Part shown: in pieces, positions 25,624 to 32,419 of the stretch
Position numbering within the stretch: the stretch's first letter is position 1
Layout of the letters: every line of letters starts with the position of its first letter
DNA from: Candidatus Moranbacteria bacterium RIFCSPHIGHO2_02_FULL_40_12b
GTDB lineage: Bacteria; Patescibacteriota; Minisyncoccia; Moranbacterales; 2-12-FULL-40-10
Direction: 5' to 3'
Assembly: GCA_001784725.1 (NCBI GenBank)
Contig: MFRX01000001.1
Location: forward strand, 16,701 to 49,119
Length of the DNA: 32,419 bases
Notes under the pieces: generated by a model
The model's input: only the letters and a program-made list of their open reading frames with translations
What the model was told of the DNA's origin: nothing
Databases searched by the model: none
Translations under genes and position numbers: made by a program

Positions 25624-25752
25624 TTATAAAAAATATTCTTTAATACTTGCGGCAATGGCTACAATAATAAATCCAAAAAACATGCCCGCAGTAAATCCAT
25701 CCCAAAATCCATCCCAAAACTTTTCACTTAGTTTTTTATCATTTTCCATCAT
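25624..25752 (-). CDS. Small membrane protein, 42 aa (MMENDKKLSEKFWDGFWDGFTAGMFFGFIIVAIAASIKEYFL), absent from ORF track
   Basis: 43 codons including stop, SD-like GGAAAGGGG upstream, single TM; upstream of and co-oriented with 25066-25590. Confidence 0.55.
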   Translation of the reverse strand: MMENDKKLSEKFWDGFWDGFTAGMFFGFIIVAIAASIKEYFL

Positions 25753-25940
25753 TATCCCCTTTCCTACATTTTTTGCTAATCTGATAATATTTACTTTTTA
25801 ATGTTCTAAACAGTTAATAATAGCACTTTTAAGCATTATAGTCAATAATAATAGTCAAGTGAGATATAAAAATAGCAAAACTTGCTTTATTTCAGCCAAT
25901 ATGCCATACTATATTTAGTAGTCGGAAATTTACGAATAAT

Positions 25941-26681
25941 ATGGAAATAAAGCAGATTTTGGAACAAATTAATATTGACGGCAAAAAGGCGGAAGTATAT
26001 CTCGCCTGTTTGGAAATGGGCGGGGCGACTGGGTATTTGCTTGCGAAAAAGACCGGTCTCAAGCGGCCTACGGCGTATGATCTCATAAACCAGCTAATGA
26101 AAGAAGGTTTAGTTTATAAGTCCATAAAAGGGAAGATAAAATATTTTTCCCCGGCTGATCCGGAAGTTTTGATTTCCAAGCTGAAAGAAAAAGAAGAAAA
26201 AATAAAATCCATCATGCCTGCCCTTCAAAACTTATACAACTCTCCAAAAACAAAACCATTCATCAGATATTTCGAAGACAAGGAAGGTATCAAAGAAATG
26301 TATGAAGACAGTTTGCGCAGTTGCAAAAAAGGTGATGAAATTTTGGCCTATGTGGGAGACGATGTCTATGAGAACATGTCCGGATATATAGATGAGTATA
26401 TTCGGAGAAGGGTGGAAAAAGGGATACGGATTCGGGGAATTTACAAAGAAGCCGTCCTAGCGAAAAATTTTATGGAAAAAAACCGAGAACAATTGCGAGA
26501 GGTCCGGATTCTGCCGAAAAAAGATTTTCCTATTTCCAATGAAATTGATATTTATAAAAATAAAATTGCCATTGCCAGCTATGGCGCGGAAATGTTCGGA
26601 ATGATCATTGAATCAGCTGAAATCGCCCGCTCGCAAAAAGCCATTTTTGAACTAGCATGGAAAGGTGCAATCGATATTTGA
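25941..26681 (+). CDS. TrmB-family transcriptional regulator, paralog of 10057-10821
   Basis: 'LAKKTGLKRPTAYDLINQLMKEGLVYKSIKGKIKYFSPADPEVL...NLYNSPKTKPFIRYFEDKEGIKEMYEDSL..KKGDEILAYV' aligns along its length with the 10057 product. Confidence 0.88.
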   Translation: MEIKQILEQINIDGKKAEVYLACLEMGGATGYLLAKKTGLKRPTAYDLINQLMKEGLVYKSIKGKIKYFSPADPEVLISKLKEKEEKIKSIMPALQNLYNSPKTKPFIRYFEDKEGIKEMYEDSLRSCKKGDEILAYVGDDVYENMSGYIDEYIRRRVEKGIRIRGIYKEAVLAKNFMEKNREQLREVRILPKKDFPISNEIDIYKNKIAIASYGAEMFGMIIESAEIARSQKAIFELAWKGAIDI

Positions 26682-26869
26682 TATAATATGGAACAGCGTG
26701 GCGATATAATCTAGTAACTGGTAATAAGTAATTAGTAAATAGTAATAAAAATCCTTCTTAATCTCCCTTTTAAAAACGGAGAGAGCGAAAAATATTTCAG
26801 ATTATTTTTACCCTCACCTCAAATCCTCTCCCTGAAAAGGAGAGGAGGACAAGGAAAAAAACTATTTGT

Positions 26870-27484
26870 ATGGCTTGTCCCGTATCACACATCATTTACG
26901 TGAATAAATATTTTGAAAAAAATCCTTCCCATCAATTTGACACAGATGAGTTTATTTTGGGCTGTGTTTTTCCAGATATTCGGAGAATTGACAAATCAAT
27001 AAAAAGAAAAGACACGCATCTTAGGTTCAAACCGGTCGATCTAAATTTTGAGGGGCTGGATTCTTTTAACGCCGGCTGGAAATATCATGTATACTGCGAT
27101 ATGAAAAGAGAGGAAATTTTAAATAAATATAATTTCTATGCTCTAGGCAATGCGGGCGATGCATGGGGGTTGGCGGGAAAATTTTTAGAGGATGAAATTA
27201 TTTATGAAAAATATAACAATTGGGAAAAGCTTGTTTATTATTTTGAAAATATCCCAGGAATCGAAATAGGAGTTGATGTTTCACATGAAACTATGGATCT
27301 TTGGTACGCAATTTTAGCTAAATACATAGAAAAAAAACCGGATGGAAAAGCAATCAGAATTTTTTTGAGCAAGCAGCCAAAACTCGCTCCGAAATCGAAA
27401 GAAATAGTTTTGTCTGTGGACAAACTGGCAAGAAATGATAAAGTAGTTGAGATATTGGAAAAGGTTAAAGATGAAATTGTTTGA
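26870..27484 (+). CDS. Hypothetical protein, resembles zinc-dependent phospholipase C-like N-termini
   Basis: 'MACPVSHIIYVNKYF...FILGCVFPDIRRI...KDTHLRF' pattern. Confidence 0.55.
   Translation: MACPVSHIIYVNKYFEKNPSHQFDTDEFILGCVFPDIRRIDKSIKRKDTHLRFKPVDLNFEGLDSFNAGWKYHVYCDMKREEILNKYNFYALGNAGDAWGLAGKFLEDEIIYEKYNNWEKLVYYFENIPGIEIGVDVSHETMDLWYAILAKYIEKKPDGKAIRIFLSKQPKLAPKSKEIVLSVDKLARNDKVVEILEKVKDEIV
27277..27292. repeat. Isolated parS-like site TGTTTCACATGAAACT
   Basis: 14/16 to parS consensus, within CDS. Confidence 0.4.
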
Positions 27485-27494
27485 CGGGGCATAG

Positions 27495-27518
27495 CCCCGC
27501 CCTTCGCGAAGGGCGGGG
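27495..27518. repeat. Perfect 24-bp palindrome CCCCGCCCTTCGCGAAGGGCGGGG
   Basis: Shares core CCCTTCGCGAAGGG with 14900-14925. Confidence 0.8.
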
Positions 27519-27543
27519 TAAATATACCGGTAGTACGCACGAC
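27514..27543 (+). pseudogene. tRNA-Pro-like 5' remnant
   Basis: CGGGGTAAATATACCGGTAGTACGCACG resembles the intact tRNA-Pro 5' half CGGGGTATAGTATATCGGTAGTACGCGCC. Confidence 0.5.
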
Positions 27544-27567
27544 TTGCTTTGTTAAATTATATTATTG

Positions 27568-27632
27568 GAGCGTGGTATAGTGGCATTACCCCAGCATCAA
27601 AGCAAGGCGCTTGATGCGGGGCAGGCGCACTT
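27568..27632 (+). pseudogene. Decayed tRNA-like sequence with expanded hairpin
   Basis: D-arm-like GCGTGGTATAGTGGCATTAC then CCCCAGCATCAA...TTGATGCGGGG; no T-arm. Confidence 0.4.
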
Positions 27633-27651
27633 TTATTTAATTCAAAATTAA

Positions 27652-27725
27652 CGGGGTATAGTATATCGGTAGTACGCGCCCTTCGGGTGGGTGAAGGCTG
27701 AGTTCAATTCTCAGTACCCCGACCA
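27652..27725 (+). tRNA. tRNA-Pro (CGG), CCA encoded
   Basis: CGGGGTA/TACCCCG acceptor, anticodon arm CGCCC-TTCGGGT-GGGTG, ACCA follows. Confidence 0.88.
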
Positions 27726-27761
27726 ACTTAGAAGCAAGAAGTAAATATTAAGCGATATAAA

Positions 27762-28058
27762 ATGAAATTAGTCATAAAAAATATAAAAGAAAATTCAGTT
27801 AATATGCTAAGAAAAGTGGGCTATGTTTTTCAGCGGCATGAGGGCAGTGAAATGAGTTTTGTGCGGGTCTTAGCGCGGTCTGGTTTTCCCCGTTTCCATG
27901 TTTTTGTAAAGATGAAAGAAAATAATTTGTTGATTAATATTCATTTAGACCAAAAAAAGGAAACATACGGGAAAGCCAAAAGGCATCACGGGGAATATAG
28001 TGATAGCCAATTATTAAATGAGGAAATAGAGAGAATTCGAGAAATAATACAAGGTTAA
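27762..28058 (+). CDS. Small hypothetical protein (98 aa)
   Basis: Compact ORF 'MKLVIKNIKENSVNMLRKVGYVFQRHEGSEMSFVRVLARSGFPRFHVFVK...'. Confidence 0.6.
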   Translation: MKLVIKNIKENSVNMLRKVGYVFQRHEGSEMSFVRVLARSGFPRFHVFVKMKENNLLINIHLDQKKETYGKAKRHHGEYSDSQLLNEEIERIREIIQG

Positions 28059-28148
28059 GCGAAAAAATAAGATTATCTAATTTCTAATTTTCAATTTCTA
28101 ATTTCTAAACGAATCCAATTTTTAAAAATTTAAAATTTTATTTAATAT

Positions 28149-28231
28149 GCCGGGGTGGTGGAACGGCAGACACGCTAGCCTTAGGAGCTAGTGCTCGAAA
28201 GAGTGTGGAGGTTCGAGTCCTCTCCCCGGCA
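28149..28231 (+). tRNA. tRNA-Leu (TAG)
   Basis: GCCGGGG/CCCCGGC acceptor, anticodon arm CTAGC-CTTAGGA-GCTAG, long variable arm. Confidence 0.93.
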
Positions 28232-28232
28232 C

Positions 28233-29219
28233 ATGAAAAAAATAATAATTAAAAAAGAAAATTCAGGACAAAGAATTGATAAATTCCTTTCCTCCTATGC
28301 TAAAGCTTCGGCGGATAAAAAGCCAGAAGTTTTTTTAAATATGGAAATAACCCGCGGAGAAATTATTCGGATGATAAAAAACGGGAAAATTAAAGTAAAT
28401 AATAAGAATATAAAACCGAGTTATGTTTTGAAGGAAGGAGACAAGATAAGCGCAGAGCGAAAAGCGAAAAGCGAAAAGTTAATCCCGAAGGACAATATTA
28501 AAATTAAAATAATTTATCAAGATAAAAATATTATAGTTATTGATAAGCCAGATGGATTGAAAATACATCCAAATAATTTTGAGGAAAAAAATACTTTGGT
28601 GAATTTTTTAATTTCAAAGTTTCCGGAAATAGAAAATATAAATGATGGCTCGACGGGTTCGGATTTAAGGCCCGGAATCGTGCATCGTCTGGACAAAGAC
28701 ACTTCTGGCGTTATGATAATCGCGCGGAAGCAGGAGTCCTTTAATGAATTGAAAAATTTATTTAAAAACAGAAAAGTGGAAAAGAAATATTTGGCGGTAG
28801 TGCGCGGAAAATTAAAAAATAAAAAAGGGGTGATTGAAAAACCGATCGCGCGCGCGGAAAATTATAAAAAGCAGGTCATCGCCGGCGGGAAAACGAAAAC
28901 AAAAACAAGATCGGCCGTGACGGAATACGAAGTTATTAAGGAGTATGATAGCTGTTCTTTGCTGGAAATCCGCCCAAAGACCGGCCGGACGCACCAGATC
29001 AGGATCCATCTATTTTCTCTGGGACATCCGGTTATTGGGGATGAAATATATAAATTAAAATCCAAGATTCAACCTTTTTCTTCTTCAGGACTAAAACTTA
29101 ACGCAAAAAGGCAGCTGCTTCACGCGCAGGAAATAAAATTCGAATTATTTAGAAAAAAATATTATTTCCAAAGCAAGATTCCGGATGATTTTACCAATTT
29201 TCTAAGGAATCTTGACTAG
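28233..29219 (+). CDS. RluA-family pseudouridine synthase with S4 domain
   Basis: 'GQRIDKFLSS', 'IVHRLDKDTSGVMIIARKQESF', 'RPKTGRTHQIRIHL..LGHPVIGD'; start trimmed to the ATG at 28233. Confidence 0.93.
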   Translation: MKKIIIKKENSGQRIDKFLSSYAKASADKKPEVFLNMEITRGEIIRMIKNGKIKVNNKNIKPSYVLKEGDKISAERKAKSEKLIPKDNIKIKIIYQDKNIIVIDKPDGLKIHPNNFEEKNTLVNFLISKFPEIENINDGSTGSDLRPGIVHRLDKDTSGVMIIARKQESFNELKNLFKNRKVEKKYLAVVRGKLKNKKGVIEKPIARAENYKKQVIAGGKTKTKTRSAVTEYEVIKEYDSCSLLEIRPKTGRTHQIRIHLFSLGHPVIGDEIYKLKSKIQPFSSSGLKLNAKRQLLHAQEIKFELFRKKYYFQSKIPDDFTNFLRNLD

Positions 29220-29332
29220 TCAATAGGAAAAAGATATTATGAAATGGCTTTAAATTTAATTAATTCGTTAAGAAATACTCAGTTATTGAGTTTGTTTTTA
29301 ATTTAATAAACTTCGAGTATAATAATAACCAT

Positions 29333-29773
29333 ATGAAGAAAAAAATGATTGAATTTAATTCCAGCCAAAGGACTAAGAAAATTCCTGAACTTAGAGCTGG
29401 AGATATCGTGAAAATTCACCGCAAAATAAAGGAAGGAGAAAAAGAACGACTGCAGGTCTTTGAAGGCATTATTATCGCCATAAAAGGAAAACAAAGCTCA
29501 TCGCCAATGATAACTATCAGAAAAATTTCTTTTGGTATTGGAGTGGAGCTTATATTACCTCTCTATTCTCCGCAAATTGAAAAAGTAGAATTAATCAAAA
29601 GGGCAAAAGTCAGAAGATCAAAATTGTATTACATAAGAAATAAATCCGCAAAATCCCTAAGGATGAAATATAAAGACATCATGGGATATGCAAAAGCGGA
29701 AGAGGAAAAACCCGAGCTGGAAAAAACGGAACAACCTCCGGAAAATATGCCGTCAGAAAAACATAGCCATTGA
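29333..29773 (+). CDS. rplS: 50S ribosomal protein L19 (bL19)
   Basis: 'ELRAGDIVKIHRKIKEGEKERLQVFEGIIIAIKG...TIRKISFGIGVELILPLYSPQIEKVELIKRAKVRRSKLYYIRN'. Confidence 0.95.
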   Translation: MKKKMIEFNSSQRTKKIPELRAGDIVKIHRKIKEGEKERLQVFEGIIIAIKGKQSSSPMITIRKISFGIGVELILPLYSPQIEKVELIKRAKVRRSKLYYIRNKSAKSLRMKYKDIMGYAKAEEEKPELEKTEQPPENMPSEKHSH

Positions 29774-29822
29774 TAAATTATTTTCAACGATAGTCGTTTG
29801 GGTAGATAGTTTACGTCTAGTC

Positions 29823-29905
29823 GGGCATGTGGCGGAATTTGGTATACGCGTATGCTTGAGGTGCATATGCCGCAAGGATTGGAGGTTCGAGTCCTCTCAT
29901 GCCCA
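29823..29905 (+). tRNA. tRNA-Leu (GAG)
   Basis: GGGCATG/CATGCCC acceptor, anticodon arm TATGC-TTGAGGT-GCATA. Confidence 0.92.
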
Positions 29906-29911
29906 CTTTTT

Positions 29912-29962
29912 GGATGATTAGCTCAGTTGGCTAGAATATCTCTCTTTTGCTTCAGAAAGGAT
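29912..29962 (+). pseudogene. tRNA 5'-half remnant
   Basis: GGATGATTAGCTCAGTTGGCTAGAATATCTCTCTTTTG... truncated around the anticodon arm. Confidence 0.55.
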
Positions 29963-29965
29963 TTT

Positions 29966-30039
29966 GGGTCTGTAGCTCAGTTGGCTAGAGCGCTTCTCTT
30001 ACAAAGAAGAAGTCACTGGTTCGAGTCCAGTCAGACCCA
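29966..30039 (+). tRNA. tRNA-Val (TAC)
   Basis: GGGTCTG/CAGACCC, anticodon arm CTTCT-CTTACAA-AGAAG. Confidence 0.94.
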
Positions 30040-30043
30040 CATT

Positions 30044-30115
30044 GCCGCGGTAGCTCAGTGGTAGAGCGAAGGACTGAAAATCCTTGCGTTGGCAGTTCGA
30101 TTCTGCCCTGCGGCA
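30044..30115 (+). tRNA. tRNA-Phe (GAA)
   Basis: GCCGCGG/CTGCGGC, anticodon arm AAGGA-CTGAAAA-TCCTT. Confidence 0.94.
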
Positions 30116-30187
30116 CATAACTAGAATCATGAATTACGAAGTATGAATTATGCATGATTCTTTATTTGTTTTTTATAATTTATATTT

Positions 30188-30259
30188 GGGACTGTAGCTC
30201 AGTGGTAGAGCGAGCGGCTCATAACCGCCTGGTCGTAGGTCCGATCCCTACCAGTCCCA
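30188..30259 (+). tRNA. tRNA-Met-type (CAT)
   Basis: GGGACTG/CAGTCCC, anticodon arm AGCGG-CTCATAA-CCGCC; could be elongator Met or Ile2. Confidence 0.9.
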
Positions 30260-30269
30260 TATAGATTTA

Positions 30270-30340
30270 GCGGGCATAGTATAGTGGTAATACACGTCCT
30301 TGCCAAGGATGAGCCGGCAGTTCGATTCTGCTTGCCCGCT
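30270..30340 (+). tRNA. tRNA-Gly (GCC)
   Basis: GCGGGCA/TGCCCGC, anticodon loop TTGCCAA. Confidence 0.93.
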
Positions 30341-30424
30341 CAAGAATTTTAGAATATTTTACCTTGACATAAATAAACTTGCCAGTATAATATAACTACA
30401 GAAAGATAATTTTTAATATATCAT

Positions 30425-31204
30425 ATGAAAAAAATAATTATTCTCCTTGCCATCTATATTTTTTTGGCAGTGGTATTTTTTAATCCAGTATCCGCAAATA
30501 ATTCGGAAAATGATAATATGGAAGTTATTCCAGAAAAAGACGGGGTTTATGATGTTCCGGGACACCCCAATCTAAAAGTTAGGGTTTTTATCCATAAGGC
30601 AAGACCGCCAAGAATAATTGAACCTTCTTTAATTTGCGATTTGTCTGATCCGGATTCTTCTTCCGTTGTCGGCGCAACCGGCTGGCGATTGCCCGCGGTC
30701 TGGACCTATAATTTGAATCCTGGTAGCGTTCCTTCTTCGGTAGGGTCAGCCAATATAGCCAATATTTCTTCTTTATCCTTTGGGAATTGGCAATCCGCGA
30801 GTGGCAGCAAAGTAACCTTTATTACGGGTCCCAATACCACGATTTCAAGGAAAGGTCTGGACGGAAAAAATATTATTGCCTGGGGAAGAACTTCAGGATC
30901 CGCGCTGGGAGTGACGTATACCTGGTATAATCCCAGCACCGGTCTGGCCGTTGAAACGGATACCATAATGAACAAAAAATTTTCCTGGAGCTGGTCGGGA
31001 AACTTCGGGGGTTGCGCCGATGGCAATTCCTATGACGCGCAAAACATATTAACGCACGAACTGGGACACTGGATTGGCCTGGATGATGAATATGCCTCGG
31101 GGTTTGCCAATAACACTATGTACGGATACGGGTCAAAAGGAGAAATCAAGAAAGATACTTTGACCTCCGGCGATATTACGGGAGTTTCCGAAATTTATCC
31201 GTAA
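30425..31204 (+). CDS. Secreted matrixin/snapalysin-like zinc metalloprotease
   Basis: Signal peptide; 'ILTHELGHWIGLDDEY' = HExxHxxGxxD; downstream 'NNTMYGYG' Met-turn-like. Confidence 0.82.
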   Translation: MKKIIILLAIYIFLAVVFFNPVSANNSENDNMEVIPEKDGVYDVPGHPNLKVRVFIHKARPPRIIEPSLICDLSDPDSSSVVGATGWRLPAVWTYNLNPGSVPSSVGSANIANISSLSFGNWQSASGSKVTFITGPNTTISRKGLDGKNIIAWGRTSGSALGVTYTWYNPSTGLAVETDTIMNKKFSWSWSGNFGGCADGNSYDAQNILTHELGHWIGLDDEYASGFANNTMYGYGSKGEIKKDTLTSGDITGVSEIYP

Positions 31205-31232
31205 TTTATAAAATAGCGAATACAATTTTACT

Positions 31233-31262
31233 TAAAAATCCCTCTCAAGGGATTTTTAAGTT
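31233..31262 (+). terminator. Rho-independent terminator
   Basis: AAAAATCCCT-CTCA-AGGGATTTTT. Confidence 0.7.
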
Positions 31263-31436
31263 TTTTGCCTTTATTAAGCCACCATTCGGTATAGCTTAAA
31301 ATTTTTTTGCTTTATTTAAGCCAAAATGAGTTATTCCTGCTTGACTTATCGGATAATTTTTGTTAAACTTATCAATTGGCTCAAAATGGGCCAATCCAGT
31401 TCTTAAAAAACTAGGATTAAACATTAACTGAAACGA

Positions 31437-31997
31437 ATGCGTAACATTAGTATTTTTGCCATTTTGCCGGCAATAGTAGCGCTTGCTTTTCCTCAAACAG
31501 CGCTGGCAAACGGAACAATAAATACTAATACAAAAATAGAATTTGAGATGTCAGAAAATGCGGTATTAACTAACGATGTAATAGCAAATGGTTTACTAAA
31601 AATTCCGTATAACTACGAGGGCTATGTTCCCATTGAACAAAAAGAAGACGCGGAACATTCCAAGATTTTGGCTAAATGGAAGGCAAAGCAAAAATCAGGA
31701 AACTTGCCTTCTGATAAATTCACAATTAACGCCAGCGCTTATACGGCAGCCGCCGACGAGTGCGGGAAATCTGACGGAATAACCGCCAGTGGAATCCGGG
31801 TAAAAGAGAAGCACACCCTGGCCTGCCCTCCCCAATATCCATTCGGAACAAAGGTTAAAATTGAAGGGCATGGAACATATACTTGTGAAGATCGCGGGGG
31901 AGCGATCAAGGGAAACCACTTTGACATCTATATGAAAACCAAAAAAGAGGCCTTCGCCTTCGGAAGAAGAAATCTTGAGGCGGAAGTAGTAAATTAA
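31437..31997 (+). CDS. 3D (Asp-Asp-Asp) domain protein
   Basis: Signal peptide; 'INASAYTAAADECGKSDGITASGIRV...PFGTKVKIEGHGTYTCEDRGGAIKGNHFDIYMKTKKEAFAFGRR'. Confidence 0.88.
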   Translation: MRNISIFAILPAIVALAFPQTALANGTINTNTKIEFEMSENAVLTNDVIANGLLKIPYNYEGYVPIEQKEDAEHSKILAKWKAKQKSGNLPSDKFTINASAYTAAADECGKSDGITASGIRVKEKHTLACPPQYPFGTKVKIEGHGTYTCEDRGGAIKGNHFDIYMKTKKEAFAFGRRNLEAEVVN

Positions 31998-32022
31998 ATA
32001 AAAAGAGAATTTGAATAAATAA

Positions 32023-32051
32023 AACATCCCGATGCAAGTCGGGATGTTTTC
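32023..32051 (+). terminator. Rho-independent terminator
   Basis: AAAACATCCCGA-TGCAAG-TCGGGATGTTTT. Confidence 0.75.
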
Positions 32052-32096
32052 GTATCTTGATTATAATGTAGGGCTTTGGTATATTTTATAAAGTTA

Positions 32097-32169
32097 GGTC
32101 GTGTGGCGAAGTAGCTAACGCGGCGGTCTGCAAAACCGCTATTCGTGGGTGCAAATCTCACCGCGACCT
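32097..32169 (+). tRNA. tRNA-Cys (GCA)
   Basis: GGTCGTG/CGCGACC, anticodon arm GCGGT-CTGCAAA-ACCGC, discriminator T. Confidence 0.92.
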
Positions 32170-32183
32170 CAAATAAATATCAA

Positions 32184-32268
32184 GCCCGGGTGGTGGAATC
32201 GGTAGACACAAGGGACTTAAAATCCCTCGGATGAATAATCCGTGCGAGTTCGAGTCTCGCCTCGGGCA
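32184..32268 (+). tRNA. tRNA-Leu (TAA)
   Basis: GCCCGGG/CTCGGGC, anticodon arm AGGGA-CTTAAAA-TCCCT, long variable arm. Confidence 0.94.
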
Positions 32269-32324
32269 CTAGAGTTTGTTTTTTAATTTAATAGCCGGGT
32301 TCCCGGAAGAGGAAGTGTACTGAA

Positions 32325-32363
32325 TTTAAAATCCGTCAGAAAACTGGCGGATTTGTTTTTTTA
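32325..32363 (+). terminator. Rho-independent terminator
   Basis: AAATCCGTCAG-AAAA-CTGGCGGATTTGTTTTTTT. Confidence 0.6.
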
Positions 32364-32419
32364 AAAAATTAAAACAAACTTTCCTGCTTGTCGTCGGGCG
32401 GTTCGGCGCTTAAAAATTC

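Noticed and set aside
28191-28232. N-terminal extension of the RluA-family ORF into tRNA-Leu
   Set aside because: Would encode protein from the tRNA; ATG at 28233 matches family length.
29688-29921. 77-aa ORF overlapping rplS 3' end and tRNA-Leu
   Set aside because: Reads through a tRNA gene and overlaps rplS; not plausible.

Overview
AT-rich bacterial chromosome segment. Its gene content and repeat style look like a Patescibacteria/CPR (Parcubacteria-like) genome; this is inferred from protein style, not from a database search. Recognisable housekeeping genes are yebC, a guanylate kinase-like gene, tilS, ftsH, a CCA-adding enzyme with an HD domain, an RluA-family pseudouridine synthase and rplS (bL19). 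Also present are three TrmB-like regulators, a GHKL-ATPase/DUF4325-like protein, an O-antigen ligase-like membrane protein, a B12-binding radical SAM protein, a LuxI/FeeM-like GNAT synthase, a snapalysin-like metalloprotease, a 3D-domain protein, and surface proteins with LTD/PKD or TSP3 repeats. I find 13 intact tRNA genes and several decayed tRNA copies beside them. The observations most worth follow-up are: (1) five parS-like palindromes plus other palindromic repeats packed in frame into the loops of the O-antigen ligase-like gene (17.9-19.0 kb); (2) an unannotated, hairpin-dense, promoter- and terminator-bounded ~540-nt candidate structured RNA at 5.95-6.52 kb; (3) three divergent TrmB/small-protein gene pairs with TTGTCAA/TTGACA dyads over the -35 boxes; (4) a guanylate kinase-like protein whose Walker A lysine is replaced by glutamate; (5) a LuxI-like synthase in a CPR-like genome; (6) in-frame palindromic insertions in TilS, RluD-like and Cca-like proteins; (7) decayed tRNAs, some carrying palindromes. 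All calls come from reading the sequence; no searches or folding programs were run.
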